Source: Prunus persica (Eukaryota; Streptophyta; Magnoliopsida; Rosales; Rosaceae). Taken from it: a stretch of DNA of 64,000 nucleotides. The translations under genes and the position numbers were made by a program. The stretch spans positions 19,215,161 through 19,279,160 of the forward strand of contig NC_034010.1 in the NCBI RefSeq assembly GCF_000346465.2, written 5' to 3'. Below the pieces are notes generated by a model that was not told the origin of the DNA, did no database searches, and saw only the letters and a list, made by a program, of their open reading frames with translations. Below are positions 25,608 to 38,961 of the stretch, piece by piece (the first letter of the stretch is position 1; each line of letters opens with the position of its first letter).

Positions 25608-28254
25608 TCAACTCATAGGGGGCGGTAGTGGAGGGTTATTGAGGGGGGGAGGTGGGGGCATTGATGCGTGTTGCATATTCGGGGGCCTCATTTGAGGTGG
25701 GGGTGGTCGCCACATAGGTTGTTGGTTTCCCATGGCCATAGGCGGTGGAAGAGACCTTGGAGGAGCCGGAGCACCCTGTGGAGGGGGTTGTGGCATGTTT
25801 GGAGGAGGAGGTCTGAACTGTTGCATTTGCGGTGGAGGCATTTGACCTGGTTGCTGTGGCTGACCCTGCCAGGTTGGTTGTACACCCATCTGCATGGGTG
25901 GGAACGCCATACCTTGAGGAGGTGGTGGGCGAAGTGGAGGAAGACCAACACCTCCATTTGCAAAAGGTCGTGGAGGCACTGGAGCACCCATGGTACCATT
26001 GGACTGAGGACCATTGGCAAGTGTTGGGGGGCCACTAGCGAACAGTGTATGAGGCCTGCTCTTTGAAGTAGGATTGCTTGCAGCCAAAACTCTCTCTGCA
26101 ATGTAATTCTGGTAGTTAAGTAATGTCCAGCAATAATAACATTGACCTATTCTAATCCCTAATTTTTGTTTTCCCTAAAGGCTAAACCAACTACAAACTA
26201 TTTGTTTTGTTTGTTTTTGAAGTGAACCCAACTACTAACTTAATATGGTATATTTGTCTCATCCAAATGCATAATGTGTGGTACAAATAAGAAATAAAAT
26301 GAAAACCAGAAGGAATCAAATTCTGGTCTCAGCTAGATATAGACATTAATGCTGCACATATGAATATACAAATGGTAAAAACAGGTTATTCGTGTCTCAT
26401 TTTGGATTCTATCAACTATTATGGTCTCACTAAATTCAACGACACCCCCTTATTAAAGAAGAAGCTTTCATGTGGCAAAAAGAAAAATTACAAGCACAAA
26501 AGCAGCGGCTGAGTAAACAAGAGGACTTACCTGCTGGAGTACCATGACGCTCCCCTTTAGTGTCCTTCTTATATGCATATGATACTGTTATTTGACGATT
26601 GCATAGATACTGGCCATTCATTGCCTTAAAAACAAACAGAACAAGAAGAAACCCAAATTCTTAATAAACTCAACATGAAAAAGACAGCCATTTCAACAAG
26701 CATTACAACAATGGTTGGAAGATATTAAGATTTTACTGACAAGTAGAAGGATACATACCTCAATAGCTGCATCAGATGCCTCAAAGGAATCATAGCTAAT
26801 GAAGCCAAATCCACGGGAATTTCCGGTTTCGGGGTCTCTCATTATCTAGAAAAGAGAATTACCAACATTACAGTCCAATTTGCACATAAGCATAACCATT
26901 TAATTTATCACAGAAAAATAAAAAATTGGCAATGAACATCATGCATGAATTTACCCTCCAAATAAAGTCACAAGCATGCTAATGCATTTCTTCACATTAC
27001 AAACATAACTTAATGACAAAGGAAGAAAGAAAAAAATACAAACTTTAAAAATGACGATAATCCTTTGCAAGAAGTTATTTAAGTTACGAAATATTCAAAT
27101 AAAAAATGTTAAGCGATGAAAGACATGCTGAGGCATTACCTTAGGATTTGTAACTATGACTCCAAATGCACTGAATGTATCATAGAGGAGTTTCTCATCC
27201 ACATCCTACAAGAAATATTGGGTTAAAATGCAACGTTAGAACTGATGTAATAGAGTATCTATCTATTTGCAAAGTAAGGTTTTCCGAAAGTCTTAACAAC
27301 TTACAACATCAAGATTTCCAACGAAAAGGTTTGCCCCTACATCCAAGCTCTTTTTATCTTGGGATGCCTGAAACCAAAAAATCACACAATTCATCAAAAT
27401 TCCATTACTTATATGATATGGGGCATTCAGACACTGAGCAGAATGCTTTTTATGATGTTAAATTCCATTTCATAATTACTACCGTCTAGTGGCACAAAGC
27501 ACATAGAACCCAGAAAATGTTAGTTAGGAAAGCACAGTTCAATACCTTATTTACACGTATTGGCTTCCCGTAAAGTTTGATCATATTAAGCACCTTGATA
27601 GCCTGCATAGCAGTCAATAAATAAATAAATAACCAGAAGCAGAAAACTCTAACAAACAAAAGAAAGAGAAACTTGAGAACAAGGAACATTGTGGCTTATG
27701 TACAACACTTACATAATCAGCGTCCTCTTCGCTACGGAATTCAACAAATCCATATCCTTGATGAAGGTTTGTCACTCTATCTTTGGGAACATACACATTC
27801 ACTGAAAGACAAAGAGCTCAAACATCAGCAAATCTAAATCAAACCAAGTACACATATCTTCGATAGGATTTTTAATACACAGGTACACATAGATACAACC
27901 ATCTAAATCTACAAAGCAGGTTTTTGATGAGATACATACCAACAGGGCCAGCTTGAACAAACAGCTCCCACAGTAATTCTTCAGAAACCTGAAAGCAATC
28001 AAACAAAATCAACAACTTGAAACAATAATATAGAAAGACCCAGTTGAGCAAACTCAACAAAAAGGCCCTAAATGCTCAAATTTCTCATCTTTGCTGCGAA
28101 CACTAGTCGATAGCAAAAACCCAAATAAAAAAATAAACAAAATGGACAGAGAACCTGAGGGTCGAGATTGCCGACGTAAGCAGTAGCGTCTTGGTTTCTC
28201 TCGGCGGAGTGCTGGCCCAGCAAGTTTGCTCCTACTCCTGGAGCTATTCGAGTC

Positions 28255-28259
<5 letters not shown>
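25608..28259 (-). CDS. SF3B4: Splicing factor 3B subunit 4 (SF3b49/SAP49)
   Basis: Component of the SF3b complex of the U2 snRNP, which binds pre-mRNA near the branch site. Nine exons on the minus strand: 28259-28155, 27988-27940, 27801-27713, 27602-27546, 27367-27305, 27205-27140, 26845-26759, 26624-26531, 26095-25608. All phases match and give 365 aa, the usual plant length. The first RRM shows AYVGNLD (RNP2) and GYGFVEF (RNP1); the second shows LFVGNLD and SRGFGFISY. After the RRMs comes a Pro/Met/Gln-rich tail of about 150 residues ([25 protein letters not shown]). The start [20 protein letters not shown] is the conserved plant N-terminus. A 60-base CT repeat (GA in the transcript) ends two bases before the ATG. 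Confidence 0.96.

Positions 28260-28260
<1 letters not shown>

Positions 28261-28320
<60 letters not shown>
28261..28320. repeat. (CT)30 microsatellite in the SF3B4 leader
   Basis: Sixty uninterrupted bases of CT on the plus strand, which is GA in the SF3B4 transcript. It abuts the start codon, whose complement CAT is at 28257-28259. Confidence 0.95.
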
Positions 28321-28325
<5 letters not shown>

Positions 28326-28825
28326 TGTTTACTTTGTAGAGCAGAGGAAATTAGCGAATCAGCCGAAGTGAGATTGGCTGTGTATCAATTGATGCCAAAA
28401 TTTTGAGGACCATTTAATGGAAACAAGATTGTAGCGTGTTGAATTACTACACTGCCCCTTGTGTTTTGGAAGGCGAAAGAGGAATGGGGATGGCGATGGT
28501 AGCTGAGCAGAAAGGAGATGGGGCGTTGGAGCCGCTCAGGATGAAGATGATGATGGCTGGGTTTTGGGTTTTCTTTAAGCCCTAAGCCCAAACCACGCAC
28601 CCAAAGGAAAACCGCAAACTTTGTCTTAAAATAATAATAAACATTATGAAAAAATTTAACAGATAAGTCACCCTTACTGCCACTCTACAAAACCATACAT
28701 GAGATTTTCACCTCATACGGCTCCTCGTTCAATTCTTTTGATTAAAGAAAGAAAGATAGAGAGAACGATGTCGTTTGGCTTTTAGCTTAGAAGAGAGGGA
28801 AAAGAAGGAAAAATAAAGCTTTAAA
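28321..28825 (-). promoter_or_regulatory. SF3B4 upstream region
   Basis: Probable leader and promoter of SF3B4 on the minus strand. AAACCCTAA-like and GGGCTTAAAG elements (telo-box-like, typical of plant housekeeping promoters) are near 28565-28585. No transcription start can be fixed. Confidence 0.35.
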
Positions 28826-28934
28826 ATGCATCCAACAATGCAGACCCCGCTCTACACCGAGTTTGAATCCCCTCTTCGTTCTTTAGATTAAATTAAAATA
28901 AAATATGACTTATATAAATAATGCATCCAACAAT
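28826..28934 (+). mobile_element. 5'-truncated SINE with 15-bp target site duplication
   Basis: AATGCATCCAACAAT occurs exactly at 28826-28840 and 28920-28934. Between them, 28841-28919 has a box B-like GAGTTTGAATCCC and a 3' end AAAATATGACTTATATAAAT that resembles the other SINE copies here. Confidence 0.8.
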
Positions 28935-29689
28935 AAACTGACTTTTTTATAGTAAAAAAATTAAAAATTAAAAAGGGAGGCCATGGTTTGTATCCATCCT
29001 CAAAGAAAGTAAAAACTTGGGTGAAACATGCGTTCTTCTCCAAAATCTCTCTAATCACACATGGTCACGACTCATGTAACGAGTGAGATATAAATGATAT
29101 ACGACATATATACGCATGTGATATATAAATTTTTCTCATTGAAACTAAGGAGATACTCCGTGAATCACTGTGAATCACAATTTGACACATAAGCAAAAAT
29201 AATTCATCAAAATCACAAAAAGAAAATTTTCTGCACATATGTCACACTACTATTGGCAGGAATGTGGGAGCTCCTACTTACGGGGAATGAGGGAAGTATT
29301 TTCCGAGAAAGGAGGAAGCAGTGTCCTTGCTTAAATTCTGAATGTTAAGCCAATCCAAAAGAAAGTTGAATGGCTAGATATAATTAAGCGAAAAAGCCTT
29401 CTTAAGGCAAAACAAGTTGACAAATAAAAGAACCATATTAATCATGTAAACAATTCATGGCGAGAACGCCCCAAAGAAAAAGAAGAAAAGGATCTAGAAA
29501 CTCTATTTTATTTTATTACTGGATACATTATTTTGTAAGCTACGTCCCACTTTTCAACAAGGGGCTGGAAAACCCAAAAATTAATTAGTTCCTAACATGA
29601 AAGAATACTAGTTCAGGCAAATGCTTGGAATCAACCCAGCTTTCAAGATCACAAAACTAGAGAGACAATATATATTGTGTTCAGGTGAA
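28935..29689. other. Intergenic spacer
   Basis: AT-rich spacer between SF3B4 and the hydrolase gene; the right end holds the hydrolase 3' UTR. Nothing else recognised. Confidence 0.4.
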
Positions 29690-32600
29690 CTAGGTGAATG
29701 CTTCTCGCAGCTCCGTCGGTAGCTCTAAGTCGGGCTCAAACTCACTAAGAGGAGAAAAATATTGATCCACCATGTCATTGGACACTTTTTCAACACTTGG
29801 AGGATCCCACTGCATATTTTCAGAACAAGAAGCATGTTAAAATTATATGAACAGGCAATGTGGACATTGATCTAAAGATGAAAAAGTAAGGGTTGCAATA
29901 TTGCCACTCATTATTTTGGTATTCAAAAGAGAAGCAATACCCTTTCCAGGTATTTCCATCTCTTTCCTGTTTCCACTTTCTTCAATTACTAGAGTTTTCA
30001 GTTAGATTATCAAAAGCCATCTTGGCTCAAAGGATCAAAGAAGGTACCTTTGGTGCAAAGTCCTTTTCGACTACACGTGCCCGAACGCCCTAATGATGTC
30101 ACCAACCAAGATATTAGTCACAAAGGCATGATAGTATTTCATCGGAAAAATAAATAAATAAATTAGGAACTGTGTACCTCGCAAAAGTCATTTGAAACCT
30201 GCTTAGTGACACCCTGTAGGGACATTCGGTACTCACGAACCAAGCACTGATCAAGGGTCTGAAATCTACCTTCTCTTATCTGAACCAAGTAATAATGAAG
30301 GGCCAGGTCATATATATAATATAATGCAATATATTTAAACCAAGTCATCTCAAACATGTTTCATGCAGGCCTACTCACAGATCGCAAGGCAACCTTCAAG
30401 CTCAATGGTGAGACTTCTTTAAGTCTCTTTAGAGTAGAAGTGCACCATGCGTCATTTGTTCTACCTGCCTCACATTCCTGAACATTTATTTTTTAAAGCA
30501 CGCAATCAGATGTTGTCCAAGAGGCAAGAAGGTATAAAGTACAATGATGCCTCAAAGATCCCCTCATTGCTGGAACTTGGAAGGTATAACTTCCAAACGA
30601 ACTTCCACCCATCATAATATGGGGCCCAGAAGAAAACCAAAAGATGCTTACAATATGAAAAATGAATATCTTTTTAAGGAGTTTTTAAAACTTTGTGAGG
30701 TAGCTAAGAATTGGTAATGAAGTTATGTGTAGCAGAATCAGATCAGCAATTTGTTTCGGTCAGTCATTGGAAGTTCTTTAAAGAAAGCAAAAAACAAAAC
30801 GAAAAAAAAAGTTGATAGCACCCTCTCAAGGCAGTACAGTAAACCTTTTAAAGGTGGCAACCAAACCGTTTTTCACTACAATAGCCCTAAATACTTCAAA
30901 GGAACAACATCCTGAAGATTTCGTTTATCATCTGGAATCTTCTCCATGCAGGAAATCTTCAAAGAAGGTGCTCAGATTGACACGTGAGTAATTTGCCTCC
31001 CAGATCAAATAAATCTTTCTCAAAATGACTGCAATTATTTTCTATGTTTCTTCACTTCTTTTATTTTCAGTACAGTAAATATATCATCTACAACATGATT
31101 AAGAGAACTCTCTTTCAAGATTGTTCCTTAGAAAGTATCAAATATACTTTTTTATTTCTTTTGAGAGACAAATATAACCTATAATTTAAAACAATTTCAA
31201 TAATAAATTTAAATGCTAAGGATAGTATAGTACACATACCCTATTCTTCCAACCAATCCACTCTCATCGTACATACCTCACACTCAATTTCTCTCTACTT
31301 TAACCCATCATGTTGCATACATATCTCGTGTGTCACTCCTTTGAGTTTTAAGAAATAAAATTGAAAAAAGTTAAAACACCATGATCCCCTGAAAATCTGA
31401 TAGAATTTTTTATTGGTTTAATGATTCTAAATCTAAACTAAAGAGAAGTAAGTCAAAATTGATACATGCTTACCAAGGCATCAATAATTTCCTCAACCGT
31501 GTCATGGCTGAAACATTTATCAACTAATTCAATCCTACACAAACCAGACATGAATACATAAGCTAGCTAAAATCATTATATATATATATATATATATTAA
31601 AGGAGCACACAACCACAGTTTGAAAAATTCATATAATAAACATTTAAATTTGGCTGAAAATATAGAATAGAAGGACGATTTGTAAATATAATAAAATGCC
31701 CTTGGAACTAATTGCTATAATTAAAACAAACCTATGAAGCACGCTTGTCTCATCTGGATAGACAAGTTCACCATACTTGTCTAAAGAAGCTTCAATGACA
31801 GAAGGATCATCAGTGACTATTTTCCCAAGTTCTTCTTCAATTAAAGGAAGCCTCTAGGATAAAGGGAAACAAATCACAAAGTTTATATAACAAAGATAAA
31901 CCGAAAACAAACTTTAAAAAATGTGGAAAGAGTCCTGAAATTAACTGAACTATGCAAATAGTGTGTTGCAAGCCCAGAAGCAATCATGTCCAATCCATTG
32001 AGCCTTTCACCTGTAAGGGCCACGAACTCCCCTGCAAACAAGACCAGACATAGGCAAACTGAATTTGGAAAGTAATGACGGTGGACACTCTCCCATGCAA
32101 AGAATACTATTAGATACAAGATGAGGAAGAAAAATGGAAAGGGGCCAACTTAAAGGTTAATTAGAACGTAGAAGAAAAAAAATCGACACTGAAGCACATT
32201 AATTTTGTTTTTTTCACGGTTGTCTTAAATGAAGAGGCAAAATGATGCCAATTTTAACAGCTCCTCAACATCATTCTTTCCCTAAATAACTCCCAGATGC
32301 TTCCTCAACTTCAGGAGAAGAAGGAAGACAAATTGAGTCACTTTCACACGAGGGCAGCATGGATTTCAAACCCTTTGGGAATCTTCTGAGCAATTGTCCG
32401 CATTTAATATAATTCCCATCATTTCTCTTGTTAAAATACATATCCTCCATCAGTCTGGAGGAAAAAGGAAAATCTGCAACCTTGTCTTTTCTGTTTTTGA
32501 ACTTGTACTACAAATGAATAATCTAAAAGCCAAGTTACATGCATGAAAAACCAAGCAAGCATACCTAAGTGACCCGGTAGATGTGACAGGTAAAAGGATG

Positions 32601-34843
32601 CCCCAGCATCGGGATGGAAACCAATTATAGTTTCAGGGGTAGCAAATACCTGCAAATTGCAAGGATACCCTATAACAGCAGCTTCTACCAGCACATCGAT
32701 GTAAAGAGGAAACAGTTTGATCATTTGAAAAAAAAGACGAAGAAGTAATATCAAATTCTTGTCTGACTCCTTTCTCTATGGTGAATAAAGGAAGATCCTA
32801 CTGCTACAGTTAAAAATTGTATACTCAAATATAATATTGAGCATGCCAAAACCTTTTTCCCCCAAATGGATAGGTTGATTCCACATAAATGATTTGCAGA
32901 AATATGAACATATATGAAGTCTTTTTGGAAGTACAATGCATTGCACTGATTCAGCTGAATATATTATTTCCACAGTTTCAATTGGTTTCAACTTCCGCAT
33001 AGGGGCGGGGTGGTGTGGGAGGGGAAGCAAATGAGCGACATAGTTAGGAGCAGAAATTACACATGAGATACACAAGTCACTTGTCCTTTTGTATGTCATT
33101 TTACTATTTTACTACATAAAGGTGAGCTAGTTTTAAGTGTCTAAACCAGATTCACATGCAAACTGACATAGATGTCATGCCAAAGTGGGTGCACAAGATA
33201 CAGACGTTAGAGAAAGGGATCAGATGCTTAAACAGTCCCCTATAGCATAAATCCCTGACCAGGCTGTGAAACACATTTATTTATTTAGTAAAGATAATAA
33301 TTAATACTGCACCAGAAACACCCATCTGTAGCTTGTACGCTAAATTCTTCAAAAGGCAAGGGACACAAGACATATTCTATACTGGTTAGACTTCCTAAAA
33401 TAACTTGACATTTTTGCTGCATTACATAAGTCCCAAAACACCTCGACATTGTTTCAGTTCTTTTCATAAATTAAGAACTAGTTTTATTCCTTTAAACATG
33501 CTCAAGTCACAAGCAGTTAGTCATATAAAATTATAAATGCTTGAGTGTAATACAATTAACAGTGGGAGGATTTTGCAAAATAGTTTATGGGAATCCTCAT
33601 GAAAAAGAGAACAAGGAACAATGAAATATGGACCAATCACCAAGCCAACAAACATCTGCAATAGAGAAAAGTAATGTGTACAAGTATCCTTGTTACATAC
33701 AGTTTTATCAGTTGCAATGCGGAATGTCCCGGGTATTGAGACCCCAGCACCACCACCCATGGTAATGCCATTCAAGATAGCCACCTGCATGGAGATTAAT
33801 CATGAACTTAAAAATGAGAAGAAAATTAAGAAGCGCTGCAAGATTAGGAACCTAAAATGCTTGTTTGCCCAAGAATGACTCAATAATGATGAACTTACAT
33901 GTGGCTTCAAACATGTACCAACCATATACATAAATGCATATAGTGTACTAAAAAATTGTTTACATTCTTCTATTTTCCCTGCACATTGTAAGGCAAATTT
34001 ACAGGACTGTTAACACAATTGTCTGATATTAAGCAGAAAAAGAAACCAACTGAGCCATAAAAGAGAAATCTACTTTGCACCCCTTTCAACTGGCTACATA
34101 ATGCTAACGTCATCAAATTTGAAATCAAATAAAAGTATGTAAGCCATAAATATATGTCTACAACTTATAAAATTGTTTCATAGCAAATCAGAAGGGAGTC
34201 CCACCTTTGTTTATCATATGATAAAGATAAACTACATCTCCACCAGCACAAAATGCCTTGCCACTGCCCTTCAAAAATTCAAAACAATTTGTCAGCTGCC
34301 ACCTGAGTAATCGCAACTAAGCAATATCAGCATAAGCATTGGACCAAAATTGATGAACAAGAAAAACAATCACCTTCATTACAATAAAACCAATATCAGG
34401 ATTATCTTCCCAGCTTTTGTACAGTTTCTGCAATCTAGCCCCCTGTATACTCATTACGGGAGTTCTTAGGAATGGGTTCCAAACGAAACCTTAAAATAGA
34501 ATTAAGGGTCTAAAAAAAAATAAGAAAATTGATTGCTTTAAAAGATAAAAACACACCATTGCAGTCGTGAGAGCATTGAGCGCTGAAGGTCTGTTGAGAA
34601 TCGCTGTCCTGGACCAAGCTTTGCCTTCAACCAATACCTGATACTCTCAGAGAGCTTGCGTTTCACATGTCTGAGCTTAAATAGAAAGAATAAAGAAATG
34701 GGTAATCGACAAAAGCTCACTTGGTGGTCAAGATCATCGTTGAGAGCATGGTCTGGGAGAGAGCAGAGGCCTCTGCAATGGCTAAGCAAACGGCAACTGT
34801 GAAGGCCGTTTCTTACCAATGAAGCTGCCTTGAACCTCTGCAT
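29690..34843 (-). CDS. 3-hydroxyisobutyryl-CoA hydrolase-like protein, mitochondrial
   Basis: Enoyl-CoA hydratase/isomerase superfamily enzyme of the HIBYL-CoA hydrolase type, which acts in valine breakdown in mitochondria or peroxisomes; plant '-like protein 3' members are predicted mitochondrial and their substrate is less certain. Fourteen exons on the minus strand: 34843-34721, 34637-34557, 34442-34374, 34268-34205, 33978-33899, 33784-33701, 32649-32565, 32031-31946, 31853-31732, 31534-31474, 30477-30379, 30279-30178, 30089-30048, 29809-29690, all in phase, giving 405 aa. MQRFKAASLVRNGLHSCRLL is an Arg-rich, acid-free presequence. Family motifs: LNRPSALNALTTAM, GKAFCAGGDV (oxyanion hole), NGITMGGGAGVSI, and ATPETIIGFHPDAGASFYLS, which carries the Glu and Asp that match the catalytic pair of HIBCH. 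An upstream in-frame Met exists, but the one at 34843 begins a good transit peptide. Confidence 0.92.
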
Positions 34844-36143
34844 CTTTTTCTTTCGAAATTCTACTTGAAGCCACTGCCGCGTGTAGAACCTGTGAACTCT
34901 TCTGGTAACATAAACCCAATTTTCTAATTCCGGAAAGATTTTTTTCCCTTTTTTTTCTTTATTCCTTCCATAACTCATTTGAGTTTTGAATATAATGGGC
35001 TAATTCTATGTTGATATTTAGCCCACCCAAATTTTAAGCCCTAAAAGCCCAATCCTTTTCTTTCTATCGCCGCCTCCGCTAAGCTCTGGCCTCTGACATT
35101 CCGTCGCCACCCTCTCAGTGTCATCCCTGATCTCAGACCGCCATCGACTCTGTCTCTCTCTCTAACTCTTCTCAGCCTCCATCGTGTCTGTCTCTATTTC
35201 TCGAACTCAAACCCTAATCCAAACTATCATCTCTTGTCTCTCAGACTCTCAGACTCTGTCTATCTCTCAAACCCTCGGACGTCGACGGTGGACCAGGCTC
35301 ACCAACTGCAGTCTGCAACGGACGAAGTAATTTTTTAACTTGGATTTTTTGTTCCATTTTTATACTAATTGTCTATGATCACACTTTCAAATTTGAAACA
35401 ATTTGATTTTTTTATTATTATACTTATTTTGCTGCTGTTGTGATTAATTATGTGGTTAGGCTTAGTTTGTGTGTTTCATAGATAATAGAGTTGCATAGGT
35501 TATCTGGGTTTTCTGGATTGAAGGGGTTTCTGCATGTGATTGTGGTTTAAATGTTTGTGTAATGAACGTGATAAATGATAAGTTTGCGTAATCTGCATTG
35601 TTGTTGAGTACTGAATTGTCCACATTTCTCAGCCTGCCTATATATCTATGTAATTTTCACTTGGATGCCTTTCGATTTCAAACTTTGTTGACCCGTTCGT
35701 TTGTCTGTGTTTCTCCTTCCTATTATTTGTTGTTTTCTTATCTTTTATGCTTTCAGAACATGGTTCTGTCTAAGCAAGAAAATCTGATGGGTTCTTTTTC
35801 AAATATCCAATTTTGTAGGGAAATTGATGAGATTTTTCTTATACTTCTCCTTGACCGTTTTGTTTTGCTTTGTGTACTATCACCTTTGCTCGTGGTGAGA
35901 AGGTGGGGTTTTAAATGCTGATATGCTGTGTTGAAATTACTTTGTTCTTGGGATGACTGAATCTTTAAGTTGAGGCACAATTTTTATTATAATTTTCTTT
36001 TTCTGACTAACTGTTCTATTTTCTTATCCTAGTTGGGTTGGTTTTCGTTCAGAAGTTAAGCAAAGCCATCTAGTAAATTGTAGCTAATTTCAATTATGTT
36101 TCAGCTGCACAATTAGGTAGGTAGTCTGATTGAGTATTCAAGA
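34844..36143 (+). promoter_or_regulatory. Divergent promoter and leader intron of the PDRG1-like gene
   Basis: The hydrolase (-) and the PDRG1-like gene (+) diverge here and share a promoter interval of perhaps 200-300 bases around 34980-35150. AAGCCC/GCCCA motifs near 35010-35050 (site II-like and telo-box-like AAACCCTAA near 35207) are common in plant housekeeping promoters. A leader exon seems to end at 35326 (GACGAA before GTAATT) and to be joined to 36105-36143, giving a 5' UTR intron of about 780 bases; this is inferred from splice-site look only. Confidence 0.45.
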
Positions 36144-38084
36144 ATGGATGAGACCATGCAAAGCTTAATTGAGCTTGAGACTGAAGCCGAGCATCTCCTT
36201 TTAGCCCGACACCAGGTAATTGTGTTTTTATTCTTCGAGAAGAACCTGAGAAGTTGGAAAGTTTAAGCTCAGAGATTCTTTTTTCTTTTTGCAAACAAGT
36301 TTAAACTCAAAGATGATAGTACATAATGTTTCAATAACAAATTGATTGGTTTAAAAGATTGGAACCACATGATTATGTTTTAGATACTGTAGATTGTATA
36401 TAACTGGCAAGACAAATTAATCTATTCCATCATGGTTATTTGGCTTAGTTATTCGAAATTCCCTTTTGGTTCCTTAATAACTAATATGTTTAATTGGGTT
36501 TTGTTAGTTGATCCATCCCAGTACAGTTAAGTGGCTTTATTTTTGAACAAATTCAAGTTTATTATAAACTAATGTATTTTATTGGGTCTTGTTAGTAAGA
36601 CATTGAAGGGATTATGTTTGTTATGGCGAAATTGCAGCTGGTTGAAAATGACAGGGTGAGGAATGGGAATAGAGAAGCACTTACATCTCTGAGGAAGATA
36701 GCTCGGACAACCAAGACTAGTGTTCCATCTCCTTTTGAGTCGATAATGAAGGAGATTGCGGGGCCTGAATCAAGACCTTTGGTGAAGGAGGTATGCCCCA
36801 CATGCGGTAACCATGACTCAAATGAGCGCACTTGGATGATGTTCCCAGGAACTGATGTCTTTGCAAGGATTCCATTCCATGCTGCCCACACCGTCTTGGA
36901 GTCAGGTTTTCTTTCAGGCCTCATTTTCCTTTTTCTTTTTATGCAATTACTTGGGAGCATAACGAACAGTAGTAAGTACACTATTTGACATATCAAAATT
37001 GTGATTTAACCATTTATCAATAAATATTTTAAAGAGGCTTTGTTGAGTTCTTTAGGAAATTTGGTGTTGTCAATAATCAGATGTGGACTTTTGATTTCAA
37101 AACTTCTTCTTTTCTTTTTTCTTTTTAAACTTTAGAAAATCGTCATTTCTCTCATTAGGTAACTTATATAGTACTCAGAGTACGATTCTTCACTGGTCAA
37201 ATTGACAAACAATATCTGAACGATAAAACCTTGGTGGCTATCGGGTGGGATAGGTGGTATAGTTAGATTTTAATTCCTTTGTTATTGTAGTTTATAAGGT
37301 TTAGAGTATAAGGAAAGAATCAAAACAAACGAATAAAGGGATAAGAAGTTGAAATCTTTTCTGAACTAGGATATCCATTGGTAGCCCTTGTGAGCAGAAA
37401 GGATTAAATAATCTATGTAGGATCCATAAAGAAATTGATAGACCAATTTATGAATCTCCCAAACTCCTTAAGCTCTAGAATTACCTTCCATTCAAAAGGG
37501 CTTTTGATGTTTATAAAGATATCATCTCCTGATATGCAACATCCATTAATCTCACAAAAGCTGTGCTCGAGACTATATTAGAGAATTCAAAATGGAGATG
37601 AGAGGGATCCGTTCATCAGAAATCTTTTAGGAATGCATGGTTCTTTGTTCCTGCTGAAAAGTTTTCAATCCAACTGGTTATTACTCATAGTGTTCCTACT
37701 GGTTAATGGATACATAAAGGAATTCAGTTGGGTTTTGAGATGAACGTTGCTGTATGGCTGTTTTATCTCTCATTACTATCTAAAGTTGGGAGTATAGCTC
37801 ATGAACTCGCAGGATTCATGAGTTGTCATCTGTGTTTTCTTATATGTATGTATATATTGTGTTAGTTACATTGTTTTTAATTTAATTATTTTTCAGTAAC
37901 TGATTCTGAAACTTAATTTTGCCCTTGGGATCCAGAACAAGAACAACTTGACTTCGATTCTAGAAAGCTACAAAGCATTGTGAAGGAAAAGTCCCTTTTG
38001 ATTTCAGAAAAAGGTGTCCTTGCGGACAAGGTGTCTCCGGGTGTGATGAAGTCTTTGGTAACCCTGACAGACAAACCAAAGTGA
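36144..38084 (+). CDS. PDRG1: p53 and DNA damage-regulated protein 1-like (prefoldin-type)
   Basis: Three coding exons: 36144-36215, 36638-36905, 37936-38084, in phase, giving 162 aa. MDETMQSLIELETEAEHLLL and LVENDRVRNGNREALTSLRK form a heptad-rich N-terminal coiled coil. A short Cys pair follows (VCPTCGNHDSNERTW), then an FPGTDVFARIPFHAAHTVLE segment. This matches the plant homologue of PDRG1, which in animals is a beta-type subunit of the R2TP/prefoldin-like complex that helps assemble RNA polymerases; the plant role is inferred from that. The CxxC is visible but whether it binds metal is unknown. Confidence 0.85.
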
Positions 38085-38914
38085 GTTGTGCTTGATGCAT
38101 TGATATTCAATTCCATTGTAACCTCACATCCCCTCCCAACTAAGGATAAAGGAATGAACATTAATCTCTCTGGCAAGCATTAGTAAGTTAGTAACATAGC
38201 TCTGTATAGACTAGTGTTGATAATTTTCCCACCAGTGTAGCTCTGTGCAAACAACTTCTCATAAAATCAGCATTTTCCTCTATAAGGGGAAAAGCTAGAA
38301 ATTGTTGCATGCTTTAATATGTGGTTACTACTTGTTGAGGGATGTTTGAACTCGTTGCATCGCTATGTTGAGTTTTGACACTTGCAGAATAGGAAAAATG
38401 CAATTGTACCGATGAAAATGTATAGGAAAGTGATTGTGTTTATCTGTTGAGGGATTCACGAGTCTTGTAAGATGTTAAATCTTTGCACACTAGCCATAAT
38501 AGTGCTCATTTCCCCACTAGAAATATCAATGGTAAGAGAGGCTCTGCAGGATCCCCGCATACTAGGGCTTCCTATTGTATGTTTTGTCTTTGTTTTTCCT
38601 TTGAGTGCCAAGTTTGCTTCCCCCTTGCCCAAAAAGATTGGTGTCGGGTTCAAGGACCATTTTGTTTCATATGTTCACTGGCTGCTGTGTGGAAGTTTCA
38701 TGTGTGCTGCCAGTAGAAGTGAAGGTAAATGTAATGGGCTTGTCATGTTTAGTATTAGCTGCCACAAATGCCTCCTTGCTGGAGGTTTCAGATAGAGACT
38801 TTAGGAGTCTAACATAATTTTACTTGGACTAAATAGAAATCAGTATGGATGCTCGGTTTTTGTCGTGTATGTGTGTTTCTGTTTATAATATAAATATAAA
38901 TATAAATAAAGAAT

Positions 38915-38961
<47 letters not shown>

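Noticed and set aside
25668..26101. Trp- and Leu-rich frames across the last SF3B4 exon
   Set aside because: Shadows of the Pro-rich C-terminal tail in other frames.
36592..36996. 134-codon antisense frame over PDRG1-like exon 2
   Set aside because: The plus-strand exon is a family match with correct splice sites.
38472..38817. 107-codon frame downstream of the PDRG1-like gene
   Set aside because: No recognisable domain, and overlapping frames of similar length; probably chance.
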